This document shows, piece by piece, positions 48,401 through 58,128 of a stretch of 64,000 bases of DNA (positions are counted from its first letter, which is position 1; every line of letters starts with the position of its first letter). The stretch comes from Siniperca chuatsi. Lineage: Eukaryota > Chordata > Actinopteri > Centrarchiformes > Sinipercidae. The DNA lies in contig NC_058055.1 in NCBI RefSeq assembly GCF_020085105.1, positions 21,681,822 through 21,745,821 of the forward strand, given 5' to 3'. The notes beneath the pieces are model-generated. The model did no database searches, was not told the origin of the DNA, and saw nothing but the letters and a program-made list of their open reading frames with translations. The translations under genes were made by a program, and so were the position numbers.

Positions 48401-48988
48401 GAGTCACTGCGTCTGTCTTATAAGTCAGGGTTAGGTCGCCTGGTTCAGGGCTACACAGCCTATCTGCACAGAAACATTCAGGAGACTCCAAGACCCCGAA
48501 AACCCAGAACCAGGACAGTCAGTGGACCAAGACAAACCAACACATTTAGCATAGCCAATATGACCTGTTCAAATAAAAATATCTCAACTGATAAATTTAA
48601 TGAGACTACCACACCCAATTCAACTGCTGATATTAGCGGAAACTGTAAAACAGATGGATCCAGTGAAGACTTTGGACCTAATGTGCCAAAAGTAAGCAAT
48701 GAAACCACTGTAGGTGTCGTAAAGAGAAAGACACTCAACAACTCCGCTAGCTATAGGAGGGGTGAGAAAGTCGGCATTCTGGGTCTGTTAGTTATCGAGC
48801 AATGGAGGAATGTGAGTCACAATGTGCAGCATCACCCCTGTGAGTCTCCAGCCATACAACAAGCTTTGGTGACTCGTATCATCAATGCTCAGGACCTGGA
48901 GCGGAACAGAAACTTTTTCCTGTACCCTGATAAAGTCTTCCACAGGCTGCTCAGGCAGAGGGATGACTTTGAGCTGAAGACAAATTAG
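45481..48988 (+). CDS. Unrecognised three-exon gene, 412 aa, sequon-rich
   Basis: Exons are 45481-45795, 46521-46823 and 48368-48988 (stop TAG). All splice junctions are phase 0 with GT-AG borders, and both introns fall between Gln and Val-Arg. I do not recognise the protein. It has hydrophobic stretches at about 86-99 and 135-149, a basic PRPRKPRTRT segment (247-256), and then a Ser/Thr/Asn-rich linker. Sequons N-x-S/T occur at about N270, N277, N284, N290, N317, N330 and N354, plus N72. The last 70 residues (VGILGLLVIEQW to RQRDDFELKTN) look folded and charged. No convincing signal peptide is visible, so secretion is uncertain. The start is the first Met of an open frame that reads well throughout. 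A poly(A) signal lies at 50156. Reality of the gene is supported by three compatible exons. Confidence 0.7.
45940..46318 (-). repeat. gttagcatgctaac-family repeat in intron 1 of the orphan gene
   Basis: It contains tggatggattgccatgtaat, tttggtttatgacaaaatac and gcatgttagcatgctgacgg, in the same orientation as the 23566 copy. It is fully intronic. Confidence 0.7.
47630..48105 (+). repeat. About 500-bp dispersed repeat, copy 2
   Basis: Matches 40817-41322 along its length (gtggagcatttagcagctaa, aagagagtgaatattgg, atcagttattgcaggtttaa). It lies in intron 2 of the orphan gene. Confidence 0.65.
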
Positions 48989-49189
48989 ACAGACATGAAT
49001 GGTGTGGGATTAAATCTTTCAACGATCATATACAGTCGGACAAATGATGCTAACATTGTGCTGTTATTTTTAGGAAACTACCATCTCATCAGTCACTTTA
49101 TTCTCTGTCAGTCTGCATGAAAGTGGGTGTCATTCCCCAGATATGACCATTTCACAGATATGAAAAGGTTTGATGATCAAGATCCTATA

Positions 49190-49751
49190 ATACTTGGACA
49201 TTTTGGGAAATACGCTTATTCACTTTCTTGCAGAGAGTTAGATGAGAAAATCGATAACAATCTTATTTTGTACGCTAAATATGAAGCTGGAGCGAGGAGC
49301 TGGTTAGCTTAGCTTTGCATAAAGACTGGAAATAGGGGGAAAGAGCAAGCCTGGCTCTGTCCAAAGGTAACAACATCTACCTGCCAGCACCTCTAAAGAT
49401 CACAAATTAACATGTTATATCTTGTTTGTTTAACCCATACAAAAATCGAAGCGCAAAAAACTGACAAGTTGCAGTTTTACAGGGGGTTATGTGCCGAACC
49501 ATTTCTTGGTCAGACGCAGTGATTCTCTTTTAGTCTCCTCTGGTTGGCAACGTCACGGTCGCGACCTGACCTCTGAGTGTAAGAAGTGTTTATAGGCAGA
49601 TTTTGTTACCTTCGGACAGGGGCAGGCTAGCTCTTTCCCCCTGTTTCCAGTCTTTATGCTAAGCTAAGCTAACCTTCTCCTGGCTCCAGCTTCATATTTA
49701 GTGTACAGACATGAAAGTGGTATCAATCTTCTCATCTAACTCTTCACAACA
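49190..49751. mobile_element. Foldback MITE with about 120-bp inverted arms in a probable 3'UTR
   Basis: The left arm (about 49228-49350; gagttagatgagaaaatcga, ttagcttagctttgcataaa) and the right arm (about 49622-49748; tctttatgctaagctaagct, caatcttctcatctaactct) are inverted complements at roughly 85 percent by eye. It lies between the orphan gene's stop (48988) and the poly(A) signal at 50156, so it would be transcribed as a long hairpin. It is the full-length member of the family at 34793 and 43050. Confidence 0.7.
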
Positions 49752-50155
49752 AAACTAATAAGCTAATTGTGATTTCAGCAGGATGAGTTGCATTTATACC
49801 TAATCTGTTCCACACTTATTTTCTTTCTTTTACTAAAGACTGACTGCTGTCTGCTGCTTACTTCACATGCTTTAATTCACTGCATTTCTGTTGCATACAC
49901 TGTAAAATATATTAAATTATTTCAACATAAAAACATGTCTATGTTGCCCTAATGTACTCTTCTAATGTAAAACAAATTTAACTTCACTGAAAACAACTGA
50001 TAAATGTGAAACATTCATTTGTAGCGTTAGTAGAAAGCAATCATGTAGGCTTGTGCAGAAAAACATATCTTAGAAAATGTAAGGATTTTTGAAAGAATGT
50101 TATAAAAAATGAAGTTTTTTTAAAATATTTGATTTGTTTATCATGTGAGAACTTC

Positions 50156-50161
50156 AATAAA
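50156..50161 (+). terminator. Candidate poly(A) signal of the orphan gene
   Basis: AATAAA in ttcaataaaaactgttttaa, about 1.17 kb after the stop codon. It is the first good signal outside the inserted MITE. Confidence 0.5.
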
Positions 50162-50404
50162 AACTGTTTTAAAACAAAGGATGACGAGTGGGGCAGAGGC
50201 AGGCCCAGATATGTTACTTTTTAAGGTAACTGAAGTCTAATATCTCACTTAAAATGTATAAATATTGCAAAGTGAGTTTGCTGGTACTAGTGGTGGAGGC
50301 TGCAGCCTTAATGAAAAAACAGTGCAACATGGTAGAAATGTAACAGTCATATGTAAATAAAGTAGATCCATGTTCAGTTATGAATCCCCATAATGTCTCT
50401 CCAT

Positions 50405-50490
50405 CAGTGGTAGAAGTACTACTTAAGTAACAGTAGCACTACCACAGTGTAAACATACTCTGTTACAAGTGAACGTCATGCAAAAAAAAA
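50405..50490. mobile_element. hAT-like MITE fragment
   Basis: agtggtagaagtactactta and catactctgttacaagtgaa are the left-end words of the family. It is cut off by or abuts the LINE that follows. Confidence 0.45.
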
Positions 50491-50529
50491 CTCCCAAAAA
50501 AAGTTATGCTAGGCTTCTTCAGCTATGCA

Positions 50530-53500
50530 GTAAGAGAGTTCATTCCTCCGGCATTAAGATGCTTTAAATGTCAAAGAATCATACTGCCAGCCAGTGCAAA
50601 GGAAAAGCAAGATGGTAATCATGCAAAGTGTGGGAAAGATGTGCCAGTTAAATGTTGCAATTGTGGAGGAGACCACAGTGCAGCTATGGGGGATGCGCAG
50701 TTCAAAAGCATGCAAGAGAAGTCCAAAAATGTAAAATAATAAACAAAGTGTCATATGCAGAGGCTGTTAAGAGGGTCAACAACAAACATGTAGCAAAGGA
50801 AAACAGCACTGAAAGGAATGACCCAGGAAACAGTAATGATCCTCCAAGTTCAGAAAACAGACAGAGAGGACCGCATGAGACCTCCCACAAGGTGCAGGGT
50901 AAAGGTGGGAACCATGTTTGTGGATTAAGTCAATTTTGTTGCATTCGTATGTAAAATGGTGTACATCGGATTAGAACAAAATGACAGGAATGAGAGAATC
51001 GAAAGCAATTTAGGAAGCAGCAAAAGAGTACCTCGGACGTCAAGTACAGAATGTGAAACGATACAAGAATTGATGAACCGTTCGTATATGATGTGTCTAG
51101 TTATTAAACTAGTAATGGTACTTACCATCTTTCAGGGGAATAGCAGAAGCTTAATAGCAAATGAACAGGAATTTAAGAAGGTCATAGAGGATTTAAAGGA
51201 CAAACCAAAAATAATATGCATTCAAGAAAGATGGTTGAGACCACATCTAGATTTTGTTTTGGCAGCATACAATTCAGTCAGACATGATCGAGTAAATAAA
51301 CAGGGAGGTGGCTGTCTCACATTCATTTAAGATAATTTAGCATACAGAAGAATAAATCCTTCAGGTGGACATGAATGCACAGTTATTGAGGTATACAGAA
51401 CACAAGGCTCAATCAAAATTAATTATTACAATCCATGTCAAACTTTAACAGCAGCAGTGTTTGAGGAAATACGGAGAGGAAAGTCACAGAGAAGTTTAGT
51501 GTGGTGATGATAGTGATGACAATGCACACAATAGTCTGTGGGGAAGTGATCATACTGATTATAATGGTACAGTGATTGAAGAAGTGATAGATGCCAGAAA
51601 TCTTGTTTGCATAAACAATGGTAAAGGAACAAGATTAGATATAAATAGGAATAAGATGTCATGTATTGATTTAACACTGGTTTCTGCAAATATGGCTAGT
51701 CTATGTGAGTGGAAAATATGCAACGATAACAAAGGTAGTGACCGCTTTCCCATTATATGTAATATAAATATAGATAGATGTACCCAAGAAAGTTATCCTA
51801 TATATAGATGGCGCTTTAATAAGGCTCAATGGGACAAATTTAAAGAATTATCTAGTAACATTAGAATGAATGGAAACGTAGATGAATGTGCTAGTGAAAT
51901 TACATGTATGATAACTGAAGCTGCCTCAAAAAGTAAAACAGTGATAACAGGAAATAAGAGAATTGTGCCATGGGGGAAAGATGAGCGTAGCTTGGCTATT
52001 AAAGAAAGAAATAGTGCTTTCAGAAACTTCAGAAACAACGTGAATGTTGACAATTTGATGGAATATAAAAGGAAAAGAGCCACAGCACGCAAAATAATTA
52101 AAACTAAAAAGAATACCTGGAGACAGTTTTGTTCTTCTTTTGGAAGACAGAGAGATGTGGGTCATGTATGGAATATGGTTAAAAAGATGAGTGGGAGAAG
52201 GATTAACAATAAAATATAGTACTTGCAGATGGAGACCAATTAGCAATAACAGATATGGAAAAAGCCAACTAGGAAGAGTATTTGCCAGCGTTCACAGTGG
52301 AAATCACCTTACTGAGAGACATAAAGGAAAGAAGAAGTCCTAAAAGATAATAAAAAGGTGCTTGGTAAAAAGGTAGAAACCAGCTCCGCTCTGGATGTGG
52401 ACTTCACCTTGAGGGAAATGAGAAGGGCATTAAAGGGCAGCAGATATTCTGCTCCGGGACAAGATCAGCTGAGTTATGCTATGTTCAATCAGTTACCAGA
52501 GGGAGCGTTAGAAATAGTGTTGAAACTTTTCAATAAGATATGGACAGAGGGAAGATGGCATTAATTTGACCATTTGCTAAACCAGGAAAAGATACATCAA
52601 ATGCTGAAAACTACAGACCAATAGCACTAACCTCACACGTATGTAAATGGATGGAAAAAATTATTGCCTACAGGCTACCATATTTTTTAGAAAAAGGAAG
52701 ACTGTTAAACGAGTATCAGAGCAGCTTTAGGAAAGGAAGATCCACAGCAGACGCTCTATTTAAAGTAAGTAATGAAATTGAAAAGACCCTTAATATGAAG
52801 GAAATGATGGCTATAGTTTTCTTTGACATTGAGAAGGTCTGTTAATTAAACTGAACAAGCTAAGCAGAGGTGGATCATGGATTTTCTATCAAACAGAACA
52901 TTTCAAGTTAAAGTAGGATCCGAAATCTCAGATAGTTTTGTTATTAAAAACGGGATACCACAAGACAGCGTCATCAGTCCAATTCTACTTAATATCATGA
53001 TTAATGATATCTTTGAAAATACAGGGACAGGTATGCAGTCAGCATTGTATGCAGACGATGGAGCAATCTGGAAAAGGGGAAAGAATTGCTCACATGTGTT
53101 GAAAAGTATTAATTTCAGTAGCAAGATCATGCTATGTGCTGGTCACTAAAAAGCAGAAAGGTAACGAGCAGGGGTTAACACTATACAGCAAGCCAGTGGA
53201 AAGAGTCAGAGCGTTTAAATATCTTGCTCTATGGGCTGATGAAAAATACACATAGAAGAGTCATATTGAAAATATTGAGAACAAATGTAAAAAGGTGTTA
53301 AATTAAAGTGTGTGGTCGGAACTGAATGGGGAGCTGACAAAGAAGCATTATTACACATATGCAGGGCTTTGATGAGAGCTACTTTGGATTATGGCGGCAT
53401 GGTGTATGAAGCAGCAGCAAAAACTCACCTAGAAACACTTGACAGGATACAACACAGAGCACTGAGACTTAGTTTAGGAGCAGTCAAAACAACGCCCATC

Positions 53501-54888
53501 AATGCATTGCTCGTTGAATCCAGTGAAGTGCCTCTGCATCTGAGGAGAACCAAGTTATCACTAACATACTGGATAATAATCCAGGGAGGAGGAGGAGTAA
53601 ACTTTGTATCAACTGTTCTGCAGAACTGTTGGGAATACACAACATTTTCTGGTAAAGGTTTTGGCTGAGACATTAACAAGAAGGTGAAACAGTACAAATT
53701 AGATACTATACAACACAGTACAGCAGTTATCCATAGCAGCTTTCCCCCATGGATATTTCCACAACCCAAAGTAAATCTGCATATATTAGAAAAGAGGAGA
53801 GAGTGGACAGAGAGGAATAATAATATTGGGTGCATGGTGCATGGTTCAAGAGTATTTGAAGAAAAGTTACTATAATTATCTTAATATTTTCATGGATGGA
53901 TCAAAACACTCAGATAACGAACACGTAGGGGTGGGTATGTACATCCCAGAATATGACAAAGTAATTGTTAAGAGAATCTCAAACAGGTTATCAGTATACA
54001 CGGCAGAAATGTCAGCAATAACCATCAGTCTTCAGTGGGTAGAGGAGGTTAAACCGATCAAAGTGGTGATATGTTCAGATTCTGCTGCTGCAATACAAAG
54101 TATACAGCCAGGAGAAACAGTCCGAGAGGATGTTTTTCCCTTAGGTTTATATGAGCCGACTAAATCTGCAGCAATTAGGAATAGATGTTCGCTTATGCTG
54201 GATACCAGCACATGTTGGAATAGAGGGAAATAAGATTGCAGATAAACTTACTAAAAATACACTAAACAAAAATGATAGACACTTTAGAAATTTGTTTTGG
54301 GAGATCAGAAGCAAAATCACTAACTCGTCAGGGAATAATGACAGTAAGGGTAGAGAATACTATAAAATCCAAAAATCTGTCAGTCAGAAATAATCAAGTA
54401 AATGTAGGAAAGAAGATGTTATCTTTTCTAGGCTAAGACTAGGACGTGCAGGACTCAGTGCTACCTTGTATACCATGAAACAGTCAGCGTCAGATAAATG
54501 TGAGACTTGTAACTGTAAAGAGTCTGTTGAACACGTGCTGATGGGATGCCGGAGGTTCGTGTAGAAAGAGAAAGACTGAAGGGCAGAGTGGTAGAGATGG
54601 GCACGGAGTGGCGCATCAAAGGTCTGTTAGAGACAGATAAACAGTTTAGGGCTGTTTCAGATATTTAAAAGAAACAGGTATAGTATCTAGAATATAAAAT
54701 CTATAAAGTGTTAATTTTTGTGTGTGTTTTGTTTTGTTTTTTTCCCCCCGTTTGTTAGTTTTGGTAAAAGTCATGATGTTGCACACTCCGGTACAGTAGG
54801 TGGCGGCATGCCACGTACTGTAACGTTGATTTGCAGCCCGCCAGTAAATCAAAGAAGAAGAAGAAGAAGAAGAAGAAGAAGAAGAAGA
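50530..54888 (+). mobile_element. Decayed I/Nimb-like LINE with RNase H
   Basis: This is a non-LTR retrotransposon, broken by many frameshifts and stops. ORF1 remnant (50530-50940): CCHC knuckle CCNCGGDHSA, with deletion between knuckles. ORF2: endonuclease start (about 51130-51330, NSRSLIANEQEF, IICIQERWL). Reverse transcriptase (about 52380-53150): APGQDQLSYAMF, NYRPIALTS, ENGYQSSFRKGRS-like NEYQSSFRKGRS, GIPQDSVISPILLN and YADD at 53048-53059. RNase H (about 53890-54260): FMDGSKHSDN, AEMSAITISLQW, CSDSAAAIQS and IPAHVGIEGNKIADKL. C-terminal zinc motif: CETCNCKESVEHVLMGC (about 54510-54555). The 3' end is a GAA tail. RNase H plus the GAA tail point to the I superfamily (Nimb in fish). The 5' end is truncated or deleted. 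Confidence 0.9.
54855..54888 (+). repeat. (GAA)n tail of the LINE
   Basis: About eleven aag units directly follow gtaaatcaaag. Such trinucleotide 3' tails are typical of I/Nimb elements. Confidence 0.85.
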
Positions 54889-54889
54889 C

Positions 54890-54972
54890 TGCGCTTCAGT
54901 TTTAACTTCCGCACACTATGAACAGGACAAACCGAGACCACTGCTAAGCGTACACGCAATAGTTATCACAAG
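54890..54972 (+). other. Candidate leader exon of the right-hand orphan gene
   Basis: Moderately GC-rich sequence ends at a consensus donor, ATCACAAG|gtaaga (exon end 54972). It contains a nine-residue upstream frame (atgaacaggacaaaccgaga, stop at tgctaa). The next usable acceptor leading to a coding exon is cctacag at 58117. It begins within a few bases of the LINE tail. Confidence 0.35.
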
Positions 54973-55509
54973 GTAAGAGTTTTCTGATTAATTTATACTA
55001 TATACGTTTATATAATGTAAATTAATATAAGTTATAGTCCTGGTTTGTGTCACGGTCGGTTGCGTCGCGCTAAAACAAAGTAGGAAGAAATTATAGCGTT
55101 AATTAATAGCTATTAAAACATGCCACGTTATGAGAAAATATCCACGATAAAGCTACTAAATTAACCACATAACAGTTTAATATATATGTATATAATAGTT
55201 CCCCAGCGGACTTCGCATTGTAAGCGAACTGCTGACAGGATTTTAACTATACTACGTAGGTTAGCTAATAGGCTAAAATGCTAACACCACATTGACCAAT
55301 CGAGGAGGGGCGTTAGCTAAGTTTCCACATTCTTGGCAGATTTTGCTTTGACAAACTACTTTTAAACACTCATTTTTGCGGCGTTTTGTAGAAAGACTAC
55401 GCAAGACTAAGTAATTAATCCCCAACAATAACTCAGTATGTAACGTTACACTGTTTGATGTCACTGTCCTTTACAATCGACGGCATTAATTACACGACAT
55501 TAGCGAGAC

Positions 55510-55542
55510 AATAATAATAATAATAACAACAACAACAACAAC

Positions 55543-55578
<36 letters not shown>
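55510..55578. repeat. AAT/AAC compound microsatellite
   Basis: About 23 trinucleotide units, (AAT)n-(AAC)n-(AAT)n, ending at aatagcatc. Likely polymorphic. Confidence 0.9.
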
Positions 55579-55579
<1 letters not shown>

Positions 55580-56299
55580 GCATCACTAGGATGGCTCTCA
55601 GGTAACATGTGAACTAGCTCTCCCTTTGGTCACTCTACAATGAGACATGACAATGAGCCAATAACACGTTTTATATTAACCACACCCACATATAACGTTA
55701 GGTTTAACATCTGTAATGGCCTCTGTCATAAGTTACCTGCTAATTATTGCATGCGCGCGAGTTTCATAATAATTTCCCTCTGTTTAAAAGCATTATATGG
55801 CCAAAAACAAGAAGTGACTGCTCAGGGCCTAAGATGACGTGTTCATATTGCTTGTTTTGTCTGACCAACAGTTCACGTTTTAAACATATTCAGCTCATAA
55901 TGATGTAAAAAAGAGACAGTCAGCAAATCATCACAATGGAAGAGCGAGAATTAGTGAATGTTTGGCATTTTGCTTGAAAAATGAATGGAGAAAAAAAAGT
56001 CAGTGATTTTAATTTTCTTTTGTTTGGCTAATCAATTAATTGACTAACCATTTGAGCTCTACTAATAAGCCTTCAAACTCATGGATCTGTTACTCAAACC
56101 AGACTTCCTGTATCATATTTCATTGTCTCACCAATGCCTCAAACACCACGTCCGCACCACCACATCTCCATGTGTTTTATAAAAGCAAAGCTGTTTTCGG
56201 TCTGAGCGCTTGGACAGTTTGAATATCAACTTTCAGAGACTTGAAACTTGTTAGGTAATCCATCACAATGAACGTCATGTGTGCTTTTATTGTCTGTCA

Positions 56300-57840
56300 T
56301 GTTATTGTTGCATGGTGTGGAAGAAATCTGTTGTTGAAGAAAACCTAACTCGGGTTGCAAATTGAAGAAAATAATCTTATTCTTCAGAAGAAATCGGTGT
56401 TATGGTGAGCATATCATGCAGCATGGAGGGAAATACAAACATATCTGCAGTTCTCTGCTATGCATCATCCTAAAGGCAGAAAGTTTATACCCGGACTAAC
56501 ATGTTTGTCTGAGTTGACCAAAAGGCGAATAGGCTAATACACGTGAGTTGAATTCTGGGCTTTCCTGGATAAGATGATTTACACTTCAGTGTTACATACA
56601 TCGAATTCATACTGCAGGATTTTATCCCTGTTTTTGGAGATTGCCGACAAAAGTCCCCAGATCAAAGGCAAATCGGCGCTCGATCGCCGTGTGTGAACTG
56701 TTCAAAGATGTGATCCGAGAGCTCGCCGATGCCTCGCAGGCACCCGAAAGATATCAAGCAGGCTAAATATCTGGTCGGGTCGGAGAGCCATGCGACGAGC
56801 TACAGCCAACGAGAGCAGACACGCACAATGCTTCTATCAGAATACATTGGCATACACACAAGCTTTTCTGTATTTGTAACCTTGTTGTCTTTACTGAACC
56901 ACAATACGAGCGGACGTATGAGCATACATTTTCATTGCAAAAAATATTTATTTATTTACCTTCAACTCTCTCTGCAGAACAGATGATCTTTGCTGCCCGC
57001 GTGTCCCAATCCATTCTCTCACCCATATTCTTTTCTTTTTCTTGTCATTGTCACTTCTCGCGCATGTTTTTTCGTGACAAAACGTAGTTTGAATACCAGA
57101 CAGACTCGTTGGGGGATTCCTCCTGGTGAAAGATCCTGTAATGTGTGACCCTTGGTTGTGTCATGTAGTGTGCAAACCTCAACGACTTCAAGATTCCCGA
57201 TTACAAGACAGAAAGGTGTGTAGTGTGAACAGTACAGCGATCTGACGACTTTGAAAGTCATCTAGTGTGTGCGTTGCTTTAAGTTGCTATTGTATTAACA
57301 GAAGACAAATGGGGTGCAGGCTGGGATTCTGGAACAAGCGATCGGTGGTCTCTATTAAGGCCGATCAGATGAGGAGAGAGAGAACAAGCATGGACCAGGC
57401 AAAGCATTTGGTACCACGTTGGTTTCGATAGGCTACGTCATTAACAACAAGCTTCCTCCACACGCAGCTCACCTGCTGTTGTGAAAATTGATTTGCCAGT
57501 GAAAAAATACAAAACGGGAGTTGTGTTTTGTGTTTGGTTTTTTTTGGGTGAAGCTGCTCCCAATAACCAAGCGCAGGCTGCTTTGGTTTAAGTTGTGTGT
57601 ATAAGAGAGACAGTGTTAGTGAATATGTTGCCTGCCAATAAATAAACAGTTGTCAATTTGTGATACTTTCTCATCTCTTAATTTTAATACTTTAAATAAT
57701 GCTACACAATAAATAGAAGGCTTCAAATAGACACGGTGATCGGTATCGGCCGATACTGCTTCCAGTGATCGGCCTCAAAAATCCTGATCGGAGCATCCTT
57801 AACGCAGAGGTTACTGTCGTACAGAAAGGCAGGCACTTAA
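56300..57840 (+). mobile_element. Dispersed (LTR-like?) element, copy 1, with two nested insertions
   Basis: Three segments align in order with 60455-61000. These are 56300-56622 (gttgaagaaaacctaactcg, tgtttgtctgagttgaccaa), about 57298-57340 (gacaaatggggtgcaggctg) and about 57800-57840 (gtacagaaaggcaggcactt). Between them sit a roughly 670-bp insertion (about 56625-57295, with gtgtgaac-type ends and gatgcctcgcaggcacccga) and a roughly 450-bp insertion (57340-57800, with atcggtatcggccgatac). The element class is not certain. Confidence 0.5.
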
Positions 57841-58128
57841 TCAAGGTATACAAAGACAATATATAAATAAAACTATTTTCTCATATAATGGTAATGCAAT
57901 GCTGACTTTTCGAATTAATGTACACTTAACAGCTGCATTACCACACAACAATAACTTTGACAGCAATAAAAAACATTGTTAGCTGAAATCAGTTCTCGCG
58001 TGTTGATTTTCATACAGTGAAATGAATTCGAATCAACAGCCGGCAGCATTCAAATCTAATTCACTACAGCATGTTTTGTAAAATGGGTTTGAGTGATTTA
58101 TGCAAATGTTCCTACAGAGTTGGACAAA

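Larger units (their letters stand above)
54973..58117 (+). other. Probable intron 1 of the right-hand orphan gene
   Basis: No coding sequence was found. It holds an (AAT/AAC)n microsatellite (55510-55578), then a large dispersed element with nested insertions (56300-57840). The open frame at 56729-56986 lies in the nested element and is not a gene. Confidence 0.45.

Noticed and set aside
50506..54393. Separate host genes for the many short plus-strand open frames
   Set aside because: Together they read as ORF1, endonuclease, reverse transcriptase and RNase H of one frameshifted LINE.
55510..55578. Tandem array considered as a CRISPR or minisatellite
   Set aside because: A simple trinucleotide microsatellite in a vertebrate genome, with no spacers.
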